Shown here: in pieces, positions 35,887-48,300 of the stretch
Layout: every line of letters starts with the position of its first letter
How positions within the stretch are numbered: position 1 is the stretch's first letter
Assembly: GCF_947623445.1 (NCBI RefSeq)
Contig: NC_135242.1
Location: forward strand, 19,964,001-20,028,000
Direction: 5' to 3'
Source: Clavelina lepadiformis
Lineage: Eukaryota > Chordata > Ascidiacea > Aplousobranchia > Clavelinidae
Length of the DNA: 64,000 nucleotides
Program-made: the position numbers and the translations under genes
Notes under the pieces: generated by a model
Databases searched by the model: none
What the model saw: only the letters and a program-made list of their open reading frames with translations
Told to the model about the DNA's origin: nothing

Positions 35887-36426
35887 CAGTGGTTCCCAAC
35901 CGCGGCTCTTAGAGCCGCATGCGGCTCCAAGGTAGCTTTCTTGCGGCTCTCAGGTAGCTTCCTTGCGGCTCTCAATGACCCCTGAAAATCCCACAAAAAA
36001 ATAAAAAATCTATTTATAATAATTAGGGCGATTATTTTTTGACTTGTCAAAAAAAATCAAAAATTGGTCAAAATTTATAGCGTTAGGTCAAAATTTTTCA
36101 TTTTACATCTTACAGTTACACCTTGTAGCCTACTTTATACTGTTGTGAATGGCCCATTGTCTACTTATTGTGAATCATAAACCGCCTCCTGAATCCTAAA
36201 CCACAATTGCGCCTCGCTTTGACAAAGTTGTTAAAGCTCAAAGCCAATGCCAAGTTGGACATTAAATTTATTTGTGTTATTTTTCTAGTTAGTGTTGCTA
36301 TTCGTTGGTACATGATTTCATGCTTTAAACTTTTCGTTATAATTACTTGAGTGTTTTCATGCGGCTCCATACGTACTCTGAAGTTTGAAATTCGGCCCCG
36401 ACACCAAAAAAGGTTGGGAACCACTG
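35887..36426. mobile_element. hAT-type MITE, 540 bp
   Basis: Terminal inverted repeats of about 15 bp (CAGTGGTTCCCAACC at the left, its complement at the right) are flanked by a perfect 8-bp target-site duplication GTCTAAGT at 35879-35886 and 36427-36434. The 5' part has a GAGCCGCATGCGGCTC palindrome and a short tandem duplication of a GTAGCTT..TTGCGGCTCTCA block. TIR sequence and 8-bp duplication are those of hAT transposons. A minus-strand ORF over the right half (stop near 36161) could be a transposase remnant; I cannot confirm that. Confidence 0.85.
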
Positions 36427-36595
36427 GTCTAAGTCCTTTTAAAGTGCAAAATAACAAACCTTAATTTTGACACTGAAGCTCATGAAAAGCAGTTATTGAG
36501 TGCGCCTATGCCAAACTCTGCAGTCTGGGCTTTGGAGACGAAAAGTAAAGCCGGTTGTTATTAGAATGCGCTACTGGTAATGAACAAAAAGCATA

Positions 36596-36660
36596 ATATA
36601 TACTACAATATATACTATATACCACTTATATACTATATATAATATATACTACATACCATA
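36596..36660. repeat. AT-rich simple repeat
   Basis: Imperfect run of tatactacaatatatac-like units. Confidence 0.7.
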
Positions 36661-39342
36661 CTGAAAAATTGCATACAAGAACCATCAACGTGCACACTGA
36701 ACATTTACACTTTCATGTTGATTTGTAATAAACAAACCAGGCAAAGTTGCTCATTGCTTGAATAATGATTTGTTATATAAGTAAATGCAAATTTTTTATC
36801 CTTGGACTCATGTTTTTTCGTCAAAAACTGCCATACTTTCCAGTCGGGTTTGTGTGGAGCACTTTTGGACCCCTGTTTATAGGAGAAGCCAGTGTACATA
36901 GCATTTATATCATACTCAAAATGTTGGCAAATTTTGCCAAGTATGTATGTAAATGGCATGAGATACAAAATAAGTAAATCAATTTATAATTTGATATTGC
37001 TATATTCAAACTATATGTAATCTCTAAAATATGTAGCCTGTTAGTATTAAAAAATTTTTAATGTACAGTTGAACTCAGATTGCTGATAGTGCTTGAACTT
37101 TGTGCTTCAGAAACTAGCTTTATGGTGATTTGTGAGGAAAGCCAGTTATATCTAACCAGGGTGGTTTCTTACCATCTTATTCTGGTATGTCCATCTGAAC
37201 CATCCCAGAAAATTCATGTGTGTGTCATGGTCAGCTCAACTGGATACATCATTTATGCGCAGCAACATACAGTCTCTGAGCGAATTAGTGGAACCATATG
37301 TTTGCTTACTACATATGATTTTGGAATTATAAACTCCTGGCATATATTGGTCAGATATTTAAAGACTGTTTTTTCAATATGGCAGGGAGGACAAGTAGCT
37401 ATATGGATATAAACCGCTAAGAGTTCATATTTTATGACTTATTCAGTAATTCTAACCGAAGTAGCACACACGGATTTTCTGAGAAAACTAGTTTTCATGT
37501 AATATGAGTGCCAAAGCAAAGGACTTCACCTTCATTAGTGCATAAACTAGTGCCTTTTTAGTTTGCCACAAATTTGTTAGTTGTTAATTTGCCTTTAAAA
37601 GGTTGTAGTGCACCTGATGCACTTCTGTTGAACAAAATAATGTGATGATTGATTTCTGTAACCTTTTGTTGTTTGGTTTCTTTTCATATTCTAACAGTTG
37701 ATGTTATTATAAATTCTCACAAAGAGCCGCTTTGAATGAGTTATGGAATTATGTATTTCTATAAGAGGTTTGTAAGGTTCAGGCATGTAGTACCACTCCA
37801 ATCTTTGGTTCAGACATCGACAGGTCACAGTTCTTCATCATGTCATAATTTCCATTACTTATAATTTTTGGTAATGTTTGCTATCTGTTGTGTCTGCACT
37901 CTGCAGTCTGTCTGGTGCCTCACTGATCGCTTTTGATTTTCAGGCTTTTCATCAATGAAGATAATAAAGATAACTAGTTTCTGCTTTGCTATAGCAACCC
38001 TTGAAATCAATGATTAGACTTGCCACTTTGGCAATTGTGGTATATTTTGTTAACTAGAATACTTGATCAGCCGGTGACCACTTATAGCCTCTCTTGTCAC
38101 TTAAAATTGCCATTTTATAGTTTTCAAGTGCACTGAGCTTGTAGGACTAGTATAGGCCGGTATGTGAGATCTAAACGTAAGTTACCATTATGCCAAGACT
38201 CAGGCGCTTAAAACTGTATGCTTAATTCAAGATAAGTCATGAAATAATGCCTGTCGCTTTAAGCATGCTTAGATGTCATAAAGTGTTAACTGATTAATTC
38301 TCCAGCAGTAACAATTTTCACCTTGTACAACCTTTACAAGTGATTAAGCGAGGTTAGCACCAACCATAGAAGTAAATGCAAACCAGCTGCACGTTGCTGC
38401 TAAGCCACGCGTAGAAACGCACCGAGATTGTTTTCCCAGGCATCTATGCTTACTTTATGCTGCTGCAACGCGTTGCTGCGCCGCTAAAACAGCCGCTTCT
38501 CAACTTTAAAGGCGATCGCCGATCATGAAAGCATGACGCTGTGCAAGAAGTTAGTGGGCTCAAGAGGTCGGCTGCATACATTGACTCAGAAAACCTTCGC
38601 TAGTTTTTATTCGACATCCGAACAACTCTTTTCCACCGCAGGTATGATCTTTAGTCCGTATAAGGAGTCACCGTCGACGAACACACCTGGCAGTTAATTG
38701 GCATCAGCATACCTGTCGAAAGAACACATCGTCACCTTTCCGACGTTAATTCGACAGAAACCAGAGAAGATTCTCAAGTACAGGTCGTTGTAAGCAACTG
38801 ACAGCGTCGAGTTATGCGGTCATTCGCGAAAATTAACGCGGTGGTCGCTGGCTTGGCGCTTTTTTAAGAATACAACAAAAAACACTGTCGGCCGGCATCG
38901 TAGTTCTTCCGGGTTTAAGGTTAATGAAGCAGGTCGAGTTAAAGCCACAAGCTTTGCAGATAGACACTTATGAATTAGACTTAGCATTCCTTGAAGTAAA
39001 AACTTCAAGTTAGGTAAATTGATCGCTCTCGCTTAACGAAGCAAAGGTGTTATGGAAGTCGGGCCTTCATCGTTTATGTGTGAAGTTTTCAAAATAAACA
39101 GGATCGGTTTTCGCTGGCGAGACGGAAAAAATTTCGTGTAGGCTGTATTTATCCTGAAAGCGTGCAAAGAAGGCATTTTCACCTTACACCTCCATGGTCA
39201 CTACCTTTGTTCATTTAAAATCTTTGAAGGTGCTATTCCTGCCCCGTATTTAGCCCAAAGCACTACAGCGCGGTGACTATAATTGTGAGATAGGTGAGTT
39301 TAGTGTTTATTTATACACTACTGGTATCCGGAGTGGTATGAT
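36661..39342. other. Upstream region of Grip, no gene seen
   Basis: Plus-strand ORF 37080-37412 (110 codons) has no family resemblance. The last kilobase before 39343 is richer in G and C than its surroundings and should hold the first Grip promoter, though no core element is clear. Confidence 0.35.
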
Positions 39343-42300
39343 ATGGGAAGCAGCCACAGCAGTAAGCAAGGCAGCGTTAAGAACAAAGAAGAAGATCCTC
39401 TTCCGGAAGGACGGAACTTAACTCTTCCTCGAAAAGGATCCGGTTTAAGACATCGTTTGAGTAACCTCAAGACCGGATCACTTAAACGCGCTCACACGCT
39501 CCAAGCGAATGAGTTGAGTGCGGCTGAGCTTGCCATCTTAAGCGGCAAGAAATGGCACAGCGACTGTTCATTGACAAACGAAAAAGGTTCGAAAAATAAA
39601 GGTTAGATGTCAGATAAGTTTGCATCATAATTTACTAAGCACTAGTTTTCATTATTTTAATCGCCGTCAATGCTACCCACTGTGGTACGCGTCGTACCAC
39701 GAGTGTGGCATTCAAAAAATTCATAGCTGCACATCTTTCGCATACCGCCGTCAGTTTCGTCCCTGCTAAATGAATTAACTGTTTTGATCTGTTTGTGTAC
39801 ATGTCGCTGCACACGCAAGCGCAACAACTTTTGGAGTTTTGCTTGCTCATTAAGATACCTGATCTCGCACTGCTTCATGCAATATTTCGAATTGATCATG
39901 GCGTTTTTGGACAAATAAAACACGCGAAATGTATAGCTCACATTTTTTCTATATATCTCATGTATTTAGACTTGTTTGTTTCATTTCCATTACTTACTTG
40001 AGCATCTTTATGATCTTCTTTGGGTTAAAATAATCTTTAATCGACCCTATCATCTGTAGGTTCTTCACAATTGTTGTCTGCGTTTGTGATATGCGTGTGT
40101 TTAACGAACAATGGTAAGAAGACACAGACAATTGTTGATTTTTTTTACTACAACGATTGATCTCTTTTTTATCCCAAGTCTTATCTTGATTTTACTATCA
40201 TGCATAATTTATGCCCTTCTATCCTTTGACTTCATCGGTTATGCACTGTGGTTAATAACATAATGTTTCCGGCTACGACACGGCATTTTCTTTATAGCTT
40301 ACTTCAATTTTCCAGTTATTATTTTTTAAATGTTTGCAAAATAAACATTTTAAGGTATAAAAAAAAGAAAACAATAAATAACTAATATAGTAAAGTTTTT
40401 TTTAATTTAAAACGAAGTACTTAAAACCACAAACCAAACAACTAAATGGTTCCATATCACGTGTCAAATAAACATAATAAAGATGAGCGAAAGCAAGTAC
40501 GTGCGGTTGCAACTTGCGAAAGATGATATTAACTTCATTAGGAATAGATTAAGTTGCCAATACAGGATGCAATTACCTCGTTTAATTTCCGGAAAACGAC
40601 TTTGATCCTTCACGTCAGTGCTGAGAATTACTCTTGTATTGGTACCAGTTTAATGGCTTGGAATTGATGTACGTACTTTAAAATTTAGCTCGCAGACATT
40701 TTGACCACCCAGTGATATTTAATCAGTGCGTTACTGTTGGTTTTTGTCAAGTGTTGTTATCGCTTAAATCGAGAGATCGTCATCATTGCCAGCTCCCATC
40801 ATCCCTTCTTGCAAAACTTCTGTTGGTTTATCTTGAATACCACGCAAAACAGTGCTGTGTTGCAATGTACAGCTGTAAACATTGTTTAAAATAGTTTAAA
40901 GATAGGCGAGTTAAGATTTTTGCTGACGAGGATATATTATAAACAAATTGAACAATAAATAAATCTGCGGTTCCGGAACCGCCTCGGACGCAACCCTTGG
41001 TTTTTCACATCTCGCGGTTAAATCAGTTCCTGTGAATGCCCACAATTTGAAGTGTTGGTTCGTCATTTGGTTGTTACACGTATGTATCTGCTGTTTTTAA
41101 TGAAAGGTTTAGTCGCGTCTTTCTGCGTTTCCGAAATTTGTCAGTGATAAAATGGTAGTAGTTTGTTTTCTTGATTGTATGAACCACTACCCAATACATG
41201 TATTCCAATTCCGACATCAAACATCCAGTGAAAACCCCACCATGTACATTTGTTTTGTTTATTAAGGAATGTAGTATATTTTTAGTCAGTTTTCTCGATA
41301 CAATCGCGCTATGCTGCTTGCTTTGTATGTGTTCATCCAAGGCATGGTTTCCGCGCAAATTTTTACTAGTCGTCGGTATTTGTCGCTGAGTCACCCGTTT
41401 GAGCTGGTTCAAACCGCTGTGTTACAGATTTGCGACATAACTTAAAATCCATTCTGTATATTTATACTATTGCTATCTTGCGAAACATTGTATCCACGCA
41501 GTTACGTCGACCGTCTGCGTTTGGTGCCACTCTAATTTTTAAGCTATTTCATATTAAGGGCATCAGACCATTCAACCCAGTAACGATGGTAAAAGTATTT
41601 CATTACTAACATTATATCTATGCTACTAAATATAAAATTCAAAAGTTGTTGGAGTCGAAGTTAACATGTCTTTTTCAGCTACAGTGAAATTTTAGAATTG
41701 TAACTGACCAACTACTGTATGTTTGAATATCTTAATATGCATACCGGTAGCAGTGACGTAGAATTCCTTTGGGCAACATATATCCACTATCCAGCCCGTT
41801 ACATTCATTCAAACGAGTCAATGTCATTGTCAAAAGGCGCGCAATTAAATTGTCTCGTTTAACGAACAGCTGGCAAGTTAAAACGTAATTTAACCTTACG
41901 ACCCACTTTTTCAATAATAAATCGTCTGTTACAGGTGGTAAACGGATTACTATTTCTCGTTAATTAGCGAATTACACCAATTTTTACTTCGGTCGGTTTA
42001 TTGCTAAACGTCGTTTTTGTCATATTTGTTTTTGTGGTTAAGAATTATTCGGTTTTTTCGTGAATTGCTTACTAAGCCTTGGAAGCAATAGTTTTTATTT
42101 AACAGCAAGTTTTGTCTTGTGACATTGCCGTTTATATTTCCGTCTATCTTTAGATGGTGTTAACCGCAAGTAATTTTGTTTCAGTACGAACCTTGCATAT
42201 TTGGTGGTATAACAAGTATGAATATCATTACAAAGAAGCCTAATAATATATTTATGTACAACACACACTTTTGCGACCCTTGCGTCGTGTTTGAGGCACA

Positions 42301-45300
42301 AGTTAGTCACAGTAAATTGTTACCTCTAATCGGTGTTAGTTGTTTTTTTTTATTCCGCTCTCTTCTCCCAGCGCAGACGTCATCATTATGTCCGATCTGA
42401 TAAAATTTCTTAGAGGTCGTTCTCTGTTGCTGTTTCCTCGCCTGTTGTGCTTTTAGTGGAAATCGTTCCGGTCGTTTTGATCGCTGGAGGGGAACGGCGG
42501 TGCAATAAAGCAAGTTTTTGTTGTCGCGCCCTTGTTTCGTAACCCAATTACATCGTTTCCTGGCTAAAAGGGCGTTATAAGTGCTGTAGTGATATGCGCA
42601 ATACACATTTCAGGTAGGCCTGACCCTCCATTGTTCATGCACTTGTATCGAAATCTGTTGATATAGTTTGTTAGTCGTTTCGGTCTTTATTCAGCAACTT
42701 TGTTTTTGATCTGTTCTTGCCATGTCGTCTATGCTTTGTACTGGCAAGCCTAAGGAATTTAAGCATTCAAAACGAGTTGCAGATGGTGAGGTAGAAAGCC
42801 TAGCGTGCAGTGGTAAGTAAAAAATGAAATGTTTTGCTCTTCAGAGATTGCCGATTTAGTCTTTGTTTTAGTTACTTCTGGTCTTCACAGCTGACTTTTT
42901 AGTGCTTCATGGCACCTGCTATGTTGTAGCTCTGAGTTCTTTGGTTGTGCTTTCATAAAACTGTTGTTTTCTTTTGTGACCAAAGTGTTAACTAAACTGT
43001 TAATAAATATATCAGTTTCTATTTACATGTCACTGTTAATGAATTGGTCGTATTATGTTGTTAAAATCTTACTGTTTTCTAAGTGAATAAAAGTAAAAAT
43101 GGTTGTAGATGTATCATCAGCATTTGCAGATTACAGCTTCACTCATGTCTGGATGTTCTTAAAATCCGTAGTTTTGTATAGAAATGTGTTTGTGCTGGCT
43201 TGATCAACAACAAAAGTCTGTTTTGCAGGGCGAGGACATGCACCTGTTACGGAGGAGGAACTACAGGTAGTTCCTGCAAGAGTAGAAGAAATCCCAGGTA
43301 TTACTGCATTTATGATACATTTATGATTTTTTTTTGTTTTGATTGCTCTTTCAAAAGCAAATCTATAGTTGCTAGTTTTACAAAATGAAGTTTGCGGAGT
43401 TTTCTATGTAGTAAAGCTAACTAACTTTTATATATCAGTTGCATTAGCATATGTAGTGAAATGTCTTAATAGTAATGTATTTCTGTCTTCACTTTGACAG
43501 CAATAATTTATTGTAAATAGTGTTCCTTGCTCTGATGTCATCCTCTTTAATTTTGTTTGTTGGCTTGTAGTTAGCTAAAACAACTATATTACAGTGCAAT
43601 CGTAGTAAGGCAAAACCATAAACTAACAACTTTTTTTGCCTGTATTGATAATTATTTTCAAATTAGAAGTTAGTCTCTTCATAAACTCTATCTAAAGTAG
43701 AGCCAAGAAGCGATGACTAAAACAAGCAATTTATTGTGTCATATGCAGAGGAAGAACGGGGCTCATGTATCGTGAATCTCACCAAGAAAGATGGTTCGGT
43801 GATGGGACTGACCCTGACAGGCGGGGTGGATAAAGAGGGGAGACCACGAGTGTCAAACTTGAGAAGCACCGGCATTGCTGCAAAGTTTGTGATTTTATAA
43901 TGTTTAGTCAACAATAAAAGTCCCGCATAAATTGATAGCTTATGATATTGGAAATAGTAGTCCTTGCTTGTCATTTTATTAATATATCTGGTTATTAGTT
44001 AACATGAAAAGGTCTGTTTTAAGTTAAGTACCGGTTAGGATTTTGCTGAACTCAGCTACCAATTGATGGTATGCATGTATACTTACAGTAGCTACGGTAC
44101 TAATATTCACAAAAATTGTTTGTAAAATCCCATGCTATAATTTACATCAAATAAAAATAAGTTACTTTTTATTCTTATGTATGAAAGTTCTTATTTTTTA
44201 CAACTACAGAAGTGACAAGTTACAAGTCGGAGACTATATTACTGCTGTGAATGGTATCAGGACGTCCAAACTAAAACACGGGGAGATTATAAGTTTGCTG
44301 AAAAACATTGGTGAAAGAGTCAGCTTGGAGATTGAGTACCACCTTCCGCCCACAAGTAAGTTCCAGTAATTATGTTCATGGACTCCGTTTTTCACACCTC
44401 TTCAGAATAGGTTGTGTTAGGCAGGCTTTGTTCTATTCAAGTGCAAGATTTTTTACTTATCTCTCGTCTTGGGGAGTATAAAAACCAACCACTGAGCTGC
44501 CTGACAATCACACTTTTATCTTGATTACTTAAACTTTCTGGGACATCTTTCTATCATACTCTTAAGACAACAAGCACAACGCTCATTTGATTGTGACGTT
44601 TTTTTCTTTCTTTTCCAGCCGTTCAGACTTCAACCATTGTTCAGAAGACAACCGAAATATTCCTGAAGAAGAACGAGGGTTCGTTTGGGTTTGTATTGAG
44701 GGGTGGAGGTCATGAGCAGCACTGCAAGAGCAGACCACTTGTTGTAACGCATATTCGTCCTGACTCACCTGCGGCCAAGTATGACTTCTCACACTGATGT
44801 TTTGTATAAAAGTGTCTTCAACCTCTGATGCAGTGTCTTCAACATAGCATAACTTTAAAGCTGAAAGTTTACAATATTCCAATTGCTTTTTTGCTATTAT
44901 AAATTTGTTTGTAACGGCAATGCAGCACGGGATATGTGGTGATATTCTAAATTTTTAAACTAAAAGACTTCGTTATATTTTTCAGGGAAGGAAGCTTAAA
45001 AACAGGCGATCGCATTGTATCCATTGGCACCACTCAGTTAAAGTCACTTTGTTTAGAAGAGGCAATTAATAATCTTGAAAATTGTGGCGATGAAGCTGTC
45101 TTTACAATTGAATATGATGTCTCTGTAGTTGGTACATATATTTTACCTTATGCCTGCAAAGTTTTTTGTAAAGCAATCACCTCTAAAAGTTTTCAACTCA
45201 GAAAAACACATTGCAAAGTTGTACTAAAAAGATGCTAATAAATGAGCATAGGGTCATAATTTCTAAAACAAATGGTTACGACGATATTTTTCAGAGGCGG

Positions 45301-48300
45301 TTGCAAATGCTTCCGGTCCTTTGTTGGTTGAAGTGTCAAACACGCCAGGAACTGATCTTGGTATCACGCTGGCAAAGTCAACTTATCGGAAAAGACCTGT
45401 CTTGGTAATTGACAGGGTGAGGCCTGCTAGCATATCAGATCGGTAGGTTATATTTTAGATCAGTTGTATATCAGATCAGTTTTAGAAGGACAATGTTTGT
45501 ATATTCTACGTCATTGTCTTTAGTTGTATTGCTAGTAACTGAGTGTAAAACACTATTTTTTACATTTCCAGCTGTCTGTTGTTATAAAGTTAGTAATCAC
45601 TCCTTAGCATTTCTCTATTTTACATGTCATGAACTTGTTGTGTACAAACACTTTTACACAGCGTTGCTAATGAATCTCCACTAAATGTTGTGCGTTTAAG
45701 CTGAATTGTAAATAAACTAGCGGACTGCTCAAATTAATTAAAACCTCCGTCACATGACTTCCAGTTAGACGTGGATTTTTTTTAACCCAGTTCTTTTGAT
45801 TTCATACGTTTCTGTGCTAACAAAGTCAGATTTTATCCAACTAAGAACGTAAGACGATTTTATCTCACGGAAGCCCTGTCGTTATGCGTAATAGGTGCGG
45901 GGCGTTACACATAGGAGATCAAATTCTCTCCATCGACAACGTATCGGTTGCTAACGGGGCAGTGACTCTGCGTGAAGCATCTGAAATGCTCAGCTCTTCA
46001 TCAGATTTCGTGAAATTAGAAATTCTTCCCGTATCACATTTGGCCATCGCCAGTGCCAAATCATTCTCGCGTAAGTGGATTCGTTGTTTATTACTTTTGT
46101 TTTCAGTTTCAAAATATTTGTAATTGTGCTTGTAATATCACACGTAAGCATGATGGGTGTGAAATTACCATCTTTGTCACTATACCACGTACACGCTTTT
46201 CGCGTTGAGATATCATGCATTTTACGCTTCATGTTTTATGCGACATACCCACTTGGAGTTGAGTATTACTTTTTTCACAGAAAACCGGTTTGCACCGGTC
46301 ATAACCAACGCTCAATCGATGTCGGCGTTAAACAGCCAGAGGATTGGAGGATCGCGCTTCCAAGCTAGTACTTTGTCTGGACGAAGTAGCAGCAGGACTG
46401 GAAGGAAGCGAATGCAAAGACCAAAGTATAGCGCTAGTGCAAGTAAGTACTGAAATGCTGTTTGCTTGATAAATAAGATGAACTATTAATGGGTCATACT
46501 AACAGTTGAGATTGACACCCAAGTTTCACGAAACAAAAACAAATGTTCGGGTGGTCTTGTATCGGTTCCAATCGTGTTCCAATTAAGTATCGGTTGTACT
46601 ATTGTTGTATCGGTTCCAATTAAGTTCCAATCGCCAAATTACTTAGTTTGGTTCAAATTGTTTATACCAACCTTACAACTCGTTAAACGTCTCCAAGTTG
46701 TATTATAGCGAGCAGTTGTTACTATGACGGACGTAGTAAGTACTATTCATTTCATGAAAACTTTGTTTGTTCTGACCGGTGCCTTCAAAGGTTGAATAGT
46801 CTTGAGAGGTTTCGCTGCTGGTAAAGGTTAGGTACCACAATTTTTAGTTCCGCATGGTGGCGACAAAGATATGCATTGAGTTAATTGCATGTAATTCAAA
46901 GCAAGAAATTGGGTTTTGACGAATTCATAATTCTACTTCATAGATTGATGATTTAGAATTGTAGATAAGTTTTTTTTTATTCCAATTTCACACTACTATT
47001 ATGTTCGCAGTCTATATTCCTCTGGTTTAAAGGCTTGCACAGAAAACCAGCAACTTTTCGGGTATCGAGTAAGTTAGTTATTGTGAGTGGGTGGGATTAA
47101 GTTTAATTGCAAAGGTTCCAAGATTAAAACATAAACCCCCATTTATCTTATCAACAATTTCCGGGATGCTATTGGTCCAGCGTCTTCGGAAAAGTGTTGA
47201 CACCCAATCTATAATAAAGACCCATGTACGCGAAACTAACAAATGAGTGAAAACGATGAAGATGATATTTATTTTGTAAATTGTTCAGTAAAATCTTTTG
47301 ATCTGTTCAATGCTATGTTTGAAACACAGCATTGAATGACTTTTTTAATGTTTCGAACGTTTGCAAATATATTGTTTTTCGTCGTTTTTGCTATCTCGTG
47401 TTTTCTACATGCACTTATTCTCAAAATTTTGTTAGTAATAGTGCAACATTTATTACAATAAAATCTGGCAAAATACACGATGTTTAAACTACAGAATATC
47501 ACTAACAAGAAACAGCTTTAATAAAGACGATCAAATACTTAGATTCAATATGACCAAGGAATTATGCAAACAATAACGAAAGACGTTCCGGTAAGTCTAA
47601 ATATACTTTTAAACGCTTGTCAACACAATTTTTTGTCAAGTACGCCTTTGATGTGGTATTGCGACAAACCAGTGTCAATTGAGCATACTCAGAATGCTCT
47701 TAATGCATGTTATGCCACGTCGCCTACAGTTTTCGCAAAACACCTACCGTGACAGAACTCGGCTTAGTTGCCGTCAATTTCTGACCCTCGTAGTATTTAA
47801 CACTGTTCCAGTGTAAAACGGCTCACATTTCGTGCGTGACATTCGCAAACAATAAGCTAAGGGTAGAACGTTGTGATTAAAAATCTGTTATCGGTCCCAG
47901 TAAGCAAGTCCGGTGGTCTCCGTTGCAGAGCGTAATCCACAGCGGAGCTCGCCCAAACTTTTTCATCTTTTGATAGAAATACGCTCCACGCTTTAAAGTC
48001 TGTGGTTGCATTCACCACATATGAGGATATGAACGCTATGCTTCGAATCAGGTATAGCCTCGTGCCGTCCAATAAATCGCTCTGACGAATATTTTCGTTA
48101 AAATGAACTGTGCCGTTGTCGGTTAAAACGTCCACCCTCAGCCGTCTCATGCTGTACACAGTCAACACTTCGCTTCCGTTCAACGCCTGACATCTGTTTA
48201 ATACCAAGTTTCTTATCTGGGAATGGTTTAGAAGTTTACGGAACATGGTCGTCGCGTTAGCTGACGACAAAGAACGGCAGCATACGATGGTTCTGTAGTC

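Noticed and set aside
37080-37412. 110-codon plus-strand ORF
   Set aside because: No domain, start context, splice partner or similarity that I could recognise; probably chance.
42722-42812. Separate small gene at this ATG
   Set aside because: The donor phase matches the next Grip exon exactly, so an alternative first exon is the simpler reading.
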